Assembly (NCBI GenBank): GCA_913045265.1 | Contig: CAJWQX010000016.1 | Location: forward strand, 1 to 52,652 | DNA length: 52,652 bases | Direction: 5' to 3' | Source of the DNA: UBA11889 sp002313255 | Lineage (GTDB): Bacteria > Pseudomonadota > Gammaproteobacteria > Pseudomonadales > Azotimanducaceae | Shown here: in pieces, positions 1-8,862 of the stretch | How positions within the stretch are numbered: the first letter of the stretch is position 1 | Layout of the letters: the number at the start of each line of letters is the position of its first letter | The notes under the pieces: model-generated | What the model saw: the letters and a program-made list of their open reading frames with translations, nothing else | Told to the model about the DNA's origin: nothing | Databases searched by the model: none | Program-made: the position numbers and the translations under genes

Positions 1-1567
1 ACTCACTTTCGCCGTACCGATAGACATCGATCACGGCGCGTTCAATATTTGAGTCAACCCCCGCACTAAACGGGTTGTATGCCGCGGGTGTGCTGTCGTA
101 TAGCGCTTCCTTGATCAGGTTGTTGGATAACCTGTTGCTCGTTACGTCATCGGACGTCGCTTTAGAAGCGAGAAAGGCCGCCTCCCAATCCCATGCTTCG
201 AGCGACCCGCGGAAACCTTGCAAGATGCGATAGGTCTTTTTCTCGACGTTAACGATCCGGGGCAATTCCGCGTAGCGGTAGTTCTCGATGTTCGCTCCTC
301 GGCCGGCAAAAATGGTGTTGCCGTCCACGGCGAGTTGGTTGAGGTAGTAGTGATCGGGTCCGATCCGATGCCTCGACGAACTGAATGCATACGATGGATG
401 GCGGGTGAGGGTGCTATCGGAGGTGTAGTAACCAAACTCAGTAAACGACTCGTTGCCGTTCTCGAGTTCGTGATTTACGAAGACGAAGAAATTGGTCCGA
501 TCCAATTCCGACCGCTGATCGGTGCCACCCCAAAAGTTAAATCGTTCGGCACCGTTGCCGTCCGCCGCGATGCACGTGCCGTAACCGGTATCAAAAACCT
601 GTCCGTTTTGGCTTGGCCGATTGGAGCACCGCTCATCGCCCAGTGGAAACACTTCGAAGTCACCAGCGCTATCAGTAAATACCCCGTCGTAGTCCGCGTA
701 AGCGGCGGGGAAGCTGCCATATAAATCGAACTGACCGTAGAGTGAATGGGCGCTGGTATTACGAAATCTTGTGTCGCCCGCCCAAAGGGAATCTTCCGGT
801 ATCAAGTGTCGATGATCGGAGTTGCCCCATCGAGCATCTTCGGAGGCTCGGATGCGATCACGACTGTAGCGATCGAAATAAACGCTTACGTTGGTCGCTC
901 CGTCGTTCGGGTTAAAGCCGGCTTTAAAAGAAAGAGTTACATCCTGAGCGTCAAAATGATCGTACCCAGTGAATTTAGTCTTAAGCGAATACCCCTCGTA
1001 ATTCGGATCGATGACATAGTTCACGACACCTGCGACGGCGTCAGCGCCGTAGATTGCAGAAGCACCATCACGCAGGATCTCGACGCGATCCATTCCGTTT
1101 ACGGGGATTAGATTGGAATTGACAGACGTCGCAGGCACGAAGTCTCCCCCAAGTAATTCGGTCTGATAACCGGGTGAATTCACCAGGCGTCGACCATTCA
1201 GCAAGGTCAAGGTGTTCCCTGTCCCCATGTGCCTTAAGTTATAGGCGCCTACGTCACCCCTCGACGAGTTCACGCCACCCGACGCATTTTCAGCCTCGTT
1301 GAACAAGTTCATCCCATTCTCTGAGATGTTTTCAAGCAGCTCGTCTCCAGCGTCGACACCGAAAGCTTCAATATCCTCGGCGGTAATCACCGAAACTGGC
1401 AGCGCACCAGCGATCTTGGCCCCCTTGATTTGGGTCCCAACCACTATCATTTCTTCGATCGTTTCGTCTTCGGTGGCGGCGAGTGCCGAGGTGTAAAGAC
1501 CGGACGCAGCGGCGATCAAACCAATAGTCTTGATCGACTTCTGTAGCATCAGCTGGTAGTCGTTCAC
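1..1567 (-). CDS. TonB-dependent outer-membrane receptor, N-terminal part (runs off the window)
   Basis: This is an outer-membrane active transporter powered by TonB. The reading frame is open from a GTG at 1567 to the window edge, giving about 522 residues of signal peptide, plug domain and early beta-barrel. A signal peptide ends near residue 30 (TSALA). A TonB-box-like stretch follows at residues 37-45 (IEEMIVVGT). The plug shows PVSVITAEDIEAFG, TLLNGRRL and DRVEILRDGASAIYGADAV, all hallmark plug motifs. The GTG start is preceded by a purine-rich GAGGGAGAGGG a few bases upstream; an in-frame ATG at 1549 is the alternative. The C-terminal barrel lies outside the window. The substrate is unknown. 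The catabolic neighbours suggest an organic ligand rather than a siderophore, but that is inference. Confidence 0.93.
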   Translation of the reverse strand, partial: MNDYQLMLQKSIKTIGLIAAASGLYTSALAATEDETIEEMIVVGTQIKGAKIAGALPVSVITAEDIEAFGVDAGDELLENISENGMNLFNEAENASGGVNSSRGDVGAYNLRHMGTGNTLTLLNGRRLVNSPGYQTELLGGDFVPATSVNSNLIPVNGMDRVEILRDGASAIYGADAVAGVVNYVIDPNYEGYSLKTKFTGYDHFDAQDVTLSFKAGFNPNDGATNVSVYFDRYSRDRIRASEDARWGNSDHRHLIPEDSLWAGDTRFRNTSAHSLYGQFDLYGSFPAAYADYDGVFTDSAGDFEVFPLGDERCSNRPSQNGQVFDTGYGTCIAADGNGAERFNFWGGTDQRSELDRTNFFVFVNHELENGNESFTEFGYYTSDSTLTRHPSYAFSSSRHRIGPDHYYLNQLAVDGNTIFAGRGANIENYRYAELPRIVNVEKKTYRILQGFRGSLEAWDWEAAFLASKATSDDVTSNRLSNNLIKEALYDSTPAAYNPFSAGVDSNIERAVIDVYRYGESE

Positions 1568-1937
1568 GTAACCCTCTCCCTCATCAAGCGGCTACTACGC
1601 CACTCGGTTTTGTGTGTAATAAGGATATAACCAGGGGCTGGATTTTATTCTTAAATGGTTATTCCTGCATCGACATTCATAATATTGGTTAATCGGGTGT
1701 TATATCCAACCTTGTTCCAGTCCGTCTCCTTCAAAGACAGGTACTCGACAAAATATAGAATACATACATAACCCATTGTAATTTATCAGTATGTACTTGA
1801 TTATATCGCTGTCTCCAGGAAACTCTACGATACAGAATGCACAGTCGAAAATTTCAAGTAGATCGGTAGGAGTTGGCAAATTGGCGTTCCGCACATAAAT
1901 TGATGGCCGCATATAATCGACCGTTATCGGAGGAACA
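1568..1937. other. AT-rich divergent intergenic region
   Basis: This 370-base spacer separates the divergently read TonB receptor and esterase genes. It is visibly more AT-rich than its surroundings and must hold both promoters. I see no supported gene in it. Open frames here lack a ribosome binding site and any family resemblance. Apart from the -10-like box listed separately I see no convincing operator or terminator. Confidence 0.6.
1912..1917 (+). promoter_or_regulatory. Perfect TATAAT -10-like box before the esterase
   Basis: A consensus TATAAT lies 20 bases before the esterase ATG, and a GGAGG ribosome binding site falls between them. No good -35 hexamer sits at 16-18 bases; the nearest TTGGCG is about 25 bases away, so the promoter would be weak or activator-dependent. 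The call rests on the hexamer and its position only. Confidence 0.35.
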
Positions 1938-3053
1938 ATGCATCGAATGAAGCTATTGCTCATTATCGCACTAGGCCACTCCATCAGTGCTTGCGTAGGG
2001 GTGGAGGACAACAACACGACAATCGAAAGGGTTGTTACTCAACTACACGACGTTGTATCGAAATCCCGAGGTGGCACGGTTCCAGTCTCGGTTCTGTTAC
2101 CGCCCAACTTCGACAAACGCGACACCGCATTACCCTTGCTTATCCATCTACACGGAGGCGGCGGTGACAGGAATACGCTAATTTCGTTAGCAAAAAATTA
2201 CGCTGATATGTTTGAACGTGGCGTCCTTCCCCCCATGGTCGTCGTGTCGTTTTCCGGTGGACCGACGAGCTTTTACTACGGGACATGGGAACAGTTTGTT
2301 GTCGACGAGCTGCCCAGCTGGGCTAGCGAAACATTTGGTGCGCTATCAGATCCTGAGCACTTGACCATGACCGGTATTTCCATGGGCGGTTACGGCTCGC
2401 TCAAGATTGGGCTCAAGTTTCCCGAGCGCTTTAAAGCCATCGCCCCGATGGAGCCAGCGATTATGCCTGTGCTGGAATGGCCAGAACCTAACCGGCGCAA
2501 TTCGTGGTGGCTCGCGAAGGAATTCGCTGAAGAGGTGTGGGGGGCCCCTTTCGACCCCAGCAAATTCTTGGCCGATAATCCTGCGAATATCGCCGTAGCT
2601 AACGCCGATAAAATTCGAGCAAGTGGCCTCGATATTTACCTTGAAGTCGGCGATCAGGATTTTATCCAATTACACGACGGGGCGGAATTCTTGCACCGTG
2701 TGCTCTGGGACCTCGATATTCAGCATGAATATCACCTGGTCCGATGGGCTGACCATGTGGGACGAAGTTTGGAAGAAAGAATCATCGAGGCTCATGCGTT
2801 TCTAGCGGCTTCTCTTGACGGTGGTAAAACGGAACCGGTTGATCTTCCGCTCAATGAACGCGAACGTGCCTTCGCCGATTACCAATTTAGTGGCGCGAGA
2901 TTTCGCGGTGAACCCGAGCCCGACTATAACCTCCTCGAATCCGGTGACAGAGCACCTTCGGTACACGCGGCGCTATGGAAACCACTGAAGGACCTGGCTG
3001 CCGATGATCCGGCGATGAAACGTGCGTACGGGGAACTGCCAGATACCAAGTAG
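1938..3053 (+). CDS. Putative secreted esterase lipoprotein (esterase D / feruloyl-esterase-like alpha/beta hydrolase)
   Basis: This 371-residue protein is an alpha/beta hydrolase of the putative-esterase (enterochelin esterase / esterase D) type and should cleave ester bonds outside the cytoplasm. The N-terminus is a lipoprotein signal with lipobox ISAC, Cys19. HLHGGGGDRN at 70-79 is the oxyanion-hole region, GISMGG at 146-151 is the nucleophile elbow (Ser148), and the GDQD and WADHVG segments near the end supply likely Asp and His. About 80 residues beyond the catalytic His form an unusual tail. The start is supported by GGAGG four bases upstream. It lies 54 bases before the permease on the same strand, so the two may form an operon for uptake of a released product. 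The substrate is unknown. Confidence 0.85.
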   Translation: MHRMKLLLIIALGHSISACVGVEDNNTTIERVVTQLHDVVSKSRGGTVPVSVLLPPNFDKRDTALPLLIHLHGGGGDRNTLISLAKNYADMFERGVLPPMVVVSFSGGPTSFYYGTWEQFVVDELPSWASETFGALSDPEHLTMTGISMGGYGSLKIGLKFPERFKAIAPMEPAIMPVLEWPEPNRRNSWWLAKEFAEEVWGAPFDPSKFLADNPANIAVANADKIRASGLDIYLEVGDQDFIQLHDGAEFLHRVLWDLDIQHEYHLVRWADHVGRSLEERIIEAHAFLAASLDGGKTEPVDLPLNERERAFADYQFSGARFRGEPEPDYNLLESGDRAPSVHAALWKPLKDLAADDPAMKRAYGELPDTK

Positions 3054-3107
3054 ACAACGGCCTAAGGGACAGACAATCGATTCGCCCGTGTATAACACGA
3101 GGGTCCG

Positions 3108-4391
3108 CTGAAGAAGGATCCTACATCGTCGCTCGCCCGAGGCATCTCGCGCTGGTCACTCATCGCCTTACTGATCAACCTATTTATCGGCGCTGGAATC
3201 TTTGGTCTTCCGTCACGTGCCTTCGCGCTCGCTGGCAGTTATAGCTTACTGGCACTCGTGATCTGCGGCGGCTTGATTGGGTTGATCGTTCTGTGCTTCC
3301 TTGAAGTTGGCTCCCGCTTTCCGGGGACCGGGGGGCCGTATCTTTATGCTCACAAAGCGTTCGGCCGAGTCATTGGTTTTCACGTGGGTTGGCTGCTTTG
3401 GCTGACTCGGATTACCTCGTTCGCAATCATTTGCGACATCCTACTTTCGTACCTCAGTGTATTTTGGCCGACCGTCAACGAAGGGTTCTCGCGGGTTTTC
3501 TTGGTGACCCTCATCGTGATCGTTCTAACGGCAATTAACTACCTGGGGGTTCGGCATGCAGCACGCATGAGTAATATCTTCGCAATCTTGAAAATGTTAC
3601 CGCTTGCGCTTTTCGTGCTCGTCGGTATTTGGTTTATCGAACCCGGTAATTTTGAATTTCAACCGGCGCCAGATACCAACACCCTCGCTTTAGCCGTCAT
3701 GGTTCTGATCTTTGCATTCAGCGGTTTTGAAGTCGCAACCATTAACGCGGGCGAAGTACAGAATCCCGCGAAAGCATTTCCCTACGCTCTGTTTTTTACT
3801 GTGACGCTCGTCTTAGTGTTCTATTTAGCCATTCAAATTGTCGCGATCGGTACGCTGCCTTCTTTGGCAACATCCACCCGTCCATTGGCCGACGCAGCCA
3901 CCGCATTCGTTGGACCAATCGGCGCCATGGTAATCGTGGTAGGAGCGATTATATCGACGTCGGGTACTCTTAACGCGGGACTTTTGGGTGGCTCGCGCCT
4001 CCCCTACGCGATGGCTGGTGCAAATCAAGCGCCCCTGTTTTTGACTCGCACTCATGCTCGATACCATACGCCCACGCGTTCTCTGATGATGACGGCGGTC
4101 GCATGTTGGCTCGCGTGCCTGACCTTCAATTTTGTCGAAGCTCTGACGATCAATAGTGTCATCCGCTTAATCACCTACGCGATTGTTTGCGCGGCTTTAC
4201 CGGTACTGCGTCGCCGTCCAGACGCTAGCCCCGCGAATTACATCGTGCGAGCGGGTCCGTGGGCGTCCGGTGGCGCGATTTTGTTATGTGCTTGGCTCCT
4301 AACTCGCGTTAGCGTGACCGAGGTACTGCAGGTATTCGGGGCAATTGCAGTTGGCTGCATTTTGTACGTGATTGTTGTGATTCGAAGATAG
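3108..4391 (+). CDS. APC-superfamily amino acid permease, probable CTG start
   Basis: This is an inner-membrane permease of about 427 residues with roughly 12 hydrophobic segments, of the amino acid-polyamine-organocation superfamily. The diagnostic first helix reads NLFIGAGIFGLP (residues 24-35), followed by GGPYLYAHKAFG, typical of the family. The first ATG/GTG/TTG in frame is the GTG at 3258, inside helix 2, which would delete helix 1. The frame is open upstream to a TAA at 3093-3095, and the only start-like codon there is CTG at 3108, with GAGG five bases before it. I therefore place the start at CTG 3108. Transported substrate cannot be told; the esterase and amidase on either side suggest an amino-acid or amide-derived compound. 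Confidence 0.82.
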   Translation: MKKDPTSSLARGISRWSLIALLINLFIGAGIFGLPSRAFALAGSYSLLALVICGGLIGLIVLCFLEVGSRFPGTGGPYLYAHKAFGRVIGFHVGWLLWLTRITSFAIICDILLSYLSVFWPTVNEGFSRVFLVTLIVIVLTAINYLGVRHAARMSNIFAILKMLPLALFVLVGIWFIEPGNFEFQPAPDTNTLALAVMVLIFAFSGFEVATINAGEVQNPAKAFPYALFFTVTLVLVFYLAIQIVAIGTLPSLATSTRPLADAATAFVGPIGAMVIVVGAIISTSGTLNAGLLGGSRLPYAMAGANQAPLFLTRTHARYHTPTRSLMMTAVACWLACLTFNFVEALTINSVIRLITYAIVCAALPVLRRRPDASPANYIVRAGPWASGGAILLCAWLLTRVSVTEVLQVFGAIAVGCILYVIVVIRR

Positions 4392-4456
4392 TGGTGTGAC
4401 AGCTCACTCCAAGGGGCGTAGCTTTATGGGTGTTTTGGACAAGGGGTACAGATCTG

Positions 4457-5992
4457 ATGGGAGCATGGTCCAGTGCGTCGTATCGTACGGCCATAGCCTT
4501 TGTCTTGGTACTGTCATCTGTTCACCTCCTAGCCGATACCCTTGAGAGATCAGTGTTAGACCAGTCAATTGAAGAGCTTCAGGCCCAACTGCAGGCAGGC
4601 ACGCTTTCGTCGGTGGATCTGGTCCGTTGGTACCAGGACCGAATCGATCGGTACGACCAAAAAGGACCGGCAATTAATGCGATCCAACACGCCAACCCGA
4701 ACGCGAGTCAGCTCGCCCAAGCCTTAGACGAAGAACGTCGGATTTCGGGGCCACGGTCGCTCTTGCACGGAATTCCTGTGCTGATCAAAGACAACTACGA
4801 AACGCGCGGCATGCCAACCACCGCCGGCTCGATTTTATTTGAGGGCCATGCGCCGGATAGAGACGCGACTCAAGTAGAACGCCTGAAAAAAGCCGGGGCA
4901 ATTATTCTGGCTAAAACAACGATGCATGAATTCGCATACGGCTGGACGACTGAAGGTTCAGCGTTCGGGGCGACTAAGAATCCGTATGGACTTACGCGTC
5001 ACCCGGGCGGTTCGAGTGGTGGGACAGGCGCGGGCATCGCGGCTAATTTTGCGGTTGTTGGTATGGGGAGTGATACCTGCGGCTCGATCCGGGTACCGTC
5101 AGCTCATAACAATCTCGTCGGTCTCAGGGGGACGCAGGGACTAAGTAGTCGATTCGGAATCGTGCCGTTATCGAGTACGCAAGATATCGGTGGCCCATTG
5201 GCCCGAAGTGTTCGGGATCTTGCGATCACCTTGGATGTTACCGTCGGATTTGATCGGAACGACCCGCAAACCGCAGCGTCCGTTGGCAAAATCCCTGCGA
5301 GTTATTACGCGGCGTTGACGACGCTGGACCCATCGACGCTTCGACTAGGGGTCTTGGTGGACCGGTTCGGTACCGAACCCGAGGAGATCGAACTTGGCAA
5401 TCGGATCAAGGCATTATTGGGAAAACTTCAAGCGGAAGGCGCTAACGTTATCGAAGTCGCGGACCCGCAGGTATACGCGAGTCTTGTGGAAACCCCCTTT
5501 TTTGTTTCTGAATTCGACTTCAGGAAAGACATGACGGCGTATTTAGCAGCCAATCCGTCACTTGGGTTTTCTTCACTCAAAGCGTTATTGGACGATCCAC
5601 GGATTGTTACCAACGTCGCCAGTCTGCTCAGACCGCTCCTAGGACCAGCCCATGAATCGGAACTCACGTATTTACAACAACGTGCTCAGCGTATGACGAC
5701 GCGAGGGGCTCTTTTAACGTTGATGCATGAACATCGTCTCGACGCGCTCGTCTATCCCACCGCAACCCGAGAAGCTGTAGAGATTGGCGGGCAACATACT
5801 CACTTCAACTGCCAATTGGCGGCCAATTCCGGACTCCCCGCGATTTCGGTCCCGGCGGGATTCGGTGCGCATGGAATGCCCATTGCTATCGAGTTCTTAG
5901 CTGAAAGTTGGAGCGAACAGAAATTATTGAACCTCGCCTTGACGGTCGAAACGCTATCGCCGGCCCGCGTGCCACCCTCATTTACGCCGTAA
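4457..5992 (+). CDS. Exported amidase-signature (AS) family amidase
   Basis: This 511-residue serine amidase hydrolyses amide bonds. The AS-family triad is complete: Lys111 in GIPVLIKDNYE, cis-Ser186 in PGGSSGGTGAG and nucleophile Ser210 in GSDTCGSIR. A hydrophobic signal sequence (residues 10-26, ending HLLAD) predicts export, unlike GatA, and there is no GatB or GatC beside it. I chose ATG 4457 (AAGGGG ten bases upstream) over GTG 4430, because the longer form would put nine polar residues before the signal sequence. It follows the permease by 65 bases on the same strand, consistent with hydrolysis outside and uptake of the product. It is one of three divergent AS amidases in the window. 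The exact substrate is unknown. Confidence 0.9.
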   Translation: MGAWSSASYRTAIAFVLVLSSVHLLADTLERSVLDQSIEELQAQLQAGTLSSVDLVRWYQDRIDRYDQKGPAINAIQHANPNASQLAQALDEERRISGPRSLLHGIPVLIKDNYETRGMPTTAGSILFEGHAPDRDATQVERLKKAGAIILAKTTMHEFAYGWTTEGSAFGATKNPYGLTRHPGGSSGGTGAGIAANFAVVGMGSDTCGSIRVPSAHNNLVGLRGTQGLSSRFGIVPLSSTQDIGGPLARSVRDLAITLDVTVGFDRNDPQTAASVGKIPASYYAALTTLDPSTLRLGVLVDRFGTEPEEIELGNRIKALLGKLQAEGANVIEVADPQVYASLVETPFFVSEFDFRKDMTAYLAANPSLGFSSLKALLDDPRIVTNVASLLRPLLGPAHESELTYLQQRAQRMTTRGALLTLMHEHRLDALVYPTATREAVEIGGQHTHFNCQLAANSGLPAISVPAGFGAHGMPIAIEFLAESWSEQKLLNLALTVETLSPARVPPSFTP

Positions 5993-6102
5993 TCGTAACT
6001 GTCCGGGACGATAGTTTCGCACTGATCGAAAGGTCAGGCCCGATAAGATCCATGATTAGGATTCACCGATCAGAGCGTACGACATCAATAACCGCGTTTC
6101 GC

Positions 6103-7551
6103 TCAAGGACCAGAGGCAGCTAACTCAGCGCTGACTTCGTCCGCTATTCGAGTACCCTTAAAAAAATCGGAATTTGTTCCGGCATATAACTGCACAGAAA
6201 AACTGAAGGCAAAATTACGGAAATCTTCTTCGGTAATCAGCTCATGCTCCAATTGTTCGTACGCTTCGGCCGCTGCGTGTCCCATATCAAGCACATCCCA
6301 ATGTCCAAGATCGAAGCTCATGATGGCTCGAACTTGTTCACCCAACGGATTGGCCTTTCGATTGAACGCCGTGCACGCCAGCGGGTCGTCGGATTCACAC
6401 CCGAAATAAAAATTAGGGATGAAACGATCCCGAATATCCTCCACTTTAACCACGCCCATGGCATCAAAATCGTCGCGCACGTCCAGGGGTATATCGTGAC
6501 CCCCGACGCCCAATGTACCGGGGAGCTGTTCAAGCTTCGCGAGTGTGCGGTCATCGCCGTAACGTTCAAATAATTCGTGTGCTTGCTTGAGGTCGATGTT
6601 CGCAGGATTTAGGTTTTCGAGACCGGCGGGATTACGCTTGTTCCACCGGCCGACAATGTCACCATACAACCGCGTGCCGTTAACCGCCCCACCTTCCAGT
6701 AATGCCACCCGCAAGTCCGGATACCGGTGCGTGACGCCGCCCATCAACAATCCTTTTGCAAGAACCTCTCCAGCTGCAGCGAAGTGGCCCATGTGGTTGT
6801 GCATGTAGTTGGAAATCGAACTCCGATCGTGAAACCCCATGCCGCCGGAATGCGCTGCCACCGGGAATCCTAGTTCGATGCACTTTGCCCAAAACGGGTC
6901 GTAATCGTGTTCACTATCAATCGATAAGTTGTCGAGCCAAAACACCTGGTTTGCTAGCTCGGGATACTCTCGGGCCACGCGCGGCACCGGACGACGGACG
7001 AACGAAGGGATCATCGCTACTTTCAAGCCCAAGCCATGAGCATGTTCGAGTTCGCGGATACCCTCTTCGGGCGTGTGCAGTGGGATCACCGCCGCTACCG
7101 TCATGCGATCCGAGAATTCAGCGTAGGATGCCGCCGCATACTCGTTGTATGCATGGCACGCTAATTGCCGATATTCATCGTCAATCACACTATGGAATCC
7201 CAGACCCGTGGTCGGATAAAGAACGGCATAGTCCAAGCCAAAGTCATCCATTCGTGAGTGATAGAGCTTCGGCAGCATGGCGGTGCAACGATCCAACGTG
7301 TTCTTAGTTGGCAATGCCCACCAAGGAGCTCGGATCGAACGGTTATCGCGTCGCTCGTCCCAGTTCATCTGGTACCAACCCGGGCCGGTATTCCCGCCAC
7401 GCATGTTAGAGCGAAAGTCCGTGACGGCATCCTCACCGCCACTTTCCTTGATGTAATCCATCAACACTGGCGTGTACTCAACGATGTGTGAATCCCCGTC
7501 AATTAACGGGTGACTGAGGCTTGCGCGAATGCGAGCAGAAGCAGTGGTCAT
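6103..7551 (-). CDS. Amidohydrolase-2 family metal-dependent hydrolase
   Basis: This 482-residue TIM-barrel hydrolase belongs to the amidohydrolase-2 (ACMSD-like) group, which does hydrolysis or decarboxylation on aromatic and related ring-cleavage products. Visible signatures are LIDGDSHIVEYTP near the N-terminus (the HxH motif reads DxH), VAAHSGGMGFHD in the middle and FDLGHWDVLD near the end in place of the usual GSDYPH. Start ATG 7551 lies one base after the TGA of the VOC gene, so translation is probably coupled. A TTG 18 bases upstream is possible but would overlap. It is the last gene of the SDR-VOC-amidohydrolase operon, which suggests one catabolic pathway. Substrate unknown. Confidence 0.88.
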   Translation of the reverse strand: MTTASARIRASLSHPLIDGDSHIVEYTPVLMDYIKESGGEDAVTDFRSNMRGGNTGPGWYQMNWDERRDNRSIRAPWWALPTKNTLDRCTAMLPKLYHSRMDDFGLDYAVLYPTTGLGFHSVIDDEYRQLACHAYNEYAAASYAEFSDRMTVAAVIPLHTPEEGIRELEHAHGLGLKVAMIPSFVRRPVPRVAREYPELANQVFWLDNLSIDSEHDYDPFWAKCIELGFPVAAHSGGMGFHDRSSISNYMHNHMGHFAAAGEVLAKGLLMGGVTHRYPDLRVALLEGGAVNGTRLYGDIVGRWNKRNPAGLENLNPANIDLKQAHELFERYGDDRTLAKLEQLPGTLGVGGHDIPLDVRDDFDAMGVVKVEDIRDRFIPNFYFGCESDDPLACTAFNRKANPLGEQVRAIMSFDLGHWDVLDMGHAAAEAYEQLEHELITEEDFRNFAFSFSVQLYAGTNSDFFKGTRIADEVSAELAASGP

Positions 7552-7552
7552 A

Positions 7553-8005
7553 TCAATTTCCTTCAACAAGTTCCAAGATCGTTCCGTCGGGATCCTTAAA
7601 GCACACGAAGCGGATTGCCGGGTTGTCGTTTAACTGCACTGTCGCAGGTTCCGACAGAAACTCAACTCCCTTCAACTTGAGAAATTCAACATCGGCATCA
7701 AGGTCGTCGGTCGCGAGAGCTATCCGGGCAATGCCTAGATGGTATAGATGTTCGTACGGCGGGCTACTATCGTTGGGATCCAGCCATTCAAGTAAATCGA
7801 TTACCAACGGCGTTTTCGAGGCCTTTAAAATCAGTAACGCGCCTTTAACCGTGTACGGCGGCATACCTACCGCAGCGGCTACCTCCTTCGTATTTCTTGC
7901 GGGGACATCGACTAACTTCTGAAAACCGAGTAATTCATAGAAACTCAACGAACGATCAAAATTCGAACAATTAACGTTGACGTGGACCAAACCGGTGATC
8001 CTCAT
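7553..8005 (-). CDS. VOC-superfamily (glyoxalase/extradiol dioxygenase fold) protein
   Basis: This 150-residue protein has the paired beta-alpha-beta-beta-beta modules of the vicinal oxygen chelate superfamily. The first half starts GLVHVNVNCSNFDRSLSFY and the second has HLGIARIALATDDLD and ends FKDPDGTILELVE. His8, the His in HLGIARIAL and the Glu in ILELVE sit where metal ligands are expected. Members include glyoxalases, epimerases and fosfomycin-type transferases, and the exact reaction cannot be told. Its ATG overlaps the SDR stop by four bases (ATGA) and its stop lies one base before the amidohydrolase ATG, so all three are translationally coupled and probably act on one substrate. Confidence 0.85.
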   Translation of the reverse strand: MRITGLVHVNVNCSNFDRSLSFYELLGFQKLVDVPARNTKEVAAAVGMPPYTVKGALLILKASKTPLVIDLLEWLDPNDSSPPYEHLYHLGIARIALATDDLDADVEFLKLKGVEFLSEPATVQLNDNPAIRFVCFKDPDGTILELVEGN

Positions 8006-8778
8006 CGCGACATCAGCCCAACCGTGGCGCCGTTATCGATTACCAGCTCGGCCCCGTTGATGTGTTTTGATTCCTCTGACGCGAGGAAAAGCACCATATT
8101 CGCAACATCGAGCGGTTCCCCAATACCCATGGCCTTGCGAGTCACCTCTGGATCCTCTTGTTCCATCAAATTAATACCCGAAAGTGTTTCGAGCGCGGCG
8201 TGCACCATGGGCGTTGAAATACTACCCGGATGTATCGAATTGCAACGAATGAGGTTCTTTTTCTCTCGACAGTAGATGGCGATGGATTTTGTCATCGAAC
8301 GGATACCACCTTTTGCTGCGGAATACGCTAGATACGGTGACAGCCCGACAAGTGCTGCTACGGACGACATGTTGATGATCGAACCGCCACCGGATTTCGT
8401 CATTTCTGGTATGGCCGAACGGCATCCAAAAAAAGTGCCATCAAGATGCACCCGCAAAATATCGTGCCACTGATCGGTCGAGGCTGATTCGATATTGGCG
8501 ATATGCGCGTTACCTGCATTGTTAACGAGTGCATCCAACCGTCCGAACGCCGTGATAGTTGCTTCGATCAATCGGGGCCAAGAAGATTCGTCTTTGACGT
8601 CCTGTGCAAAGAAGATCGCCTCGCCCTCGCACTCGTCAACGGTACGTCTGCCCTCCTTCTCGTTAATGTCCGTCAGAACGAGCTTTGCGCCCTCCTCTGA
8701 CAGACGATGCGCGTCCGCCTTTCCCAGGCCAGATCCCGCCCCTGTAATCACGACTACTTTATCTTTAACCCGCCCCAT
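8002..8778 (-). CDS. Short-chain dehydrogenase/reductase (SDR)
   Basis: This 258-residue classical SDR is an NAD(P)-dependent oxidoreductase interconverting an alcohol and a ketone. The Rossmann motif TGAGSGLGKA (residues 12-21) is followed by LTDIN; the Asp after beta-2 favours NAD over NADP. NNAG, NMSSVA and YLAYSAAKGG supply the conserved Asn, Ser and Tyr-x-x-x-Lys. The C-terminal SISTPM segment is also typical. The ATG start has GGAGGG about six bases upstream, a strong site fitting the first gene of a three-gene operon. In this position it would oxidise or reduce an intermediate later handled by the VOC and amidohydrolase proteins; that pathway role is inference. Confidence 0.92.
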   Translation of the reverse strand: MGRVKDKVVVITGAGSGLGKADAHRLSEEGAKLVLTDINEKEGRRTVDECEGEAIFFAQDVKDESSWPRLIEATITAFGRLDALVNNAGNAHIANIESASTDQWHDILRVHLDGTFFGCRSAIPEMTKSGGGSIINMSSVAALVGLSPYLAYSAAKGGIRSMTKSIAIYCREKKNLIRCNSIHPGSISTPMVHAALETLSGINLMEQEDPEVTRKAMGIGEPLDVANMVLFLASEESKHINGAELVIDNGATVGLMSR

Positions 8779-8862
8779 GAATTCCCTCCATCGCCGACCC
8801 CATTGTGGCTATTCGGAATCGGTACGGTCAGCAACTTACCTCATAAACCGGGGCCAAATCGG

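Noticed and set aside
218..1111. Plus-strand ORFs of 168 and 121 residues
   Set aside because: Both are antisense to the TonB receptor frame, which is open to the window edge and carries plug motifs.
4457..5992. GatA (Glu-tRNA amidotransferase subunit A)
   Set aside because: The protein has a signal sequence and no GatB or GatC partner is present; the other two amidases also lack partners.
6756..7307. 183-residue plus-strand ORF
   Set aside because: It lies wholly antisense within the amidohydrolase gene at 6103-7551 and is rich in Arg, Ser, Cys and Pro, typical of shadow frames.
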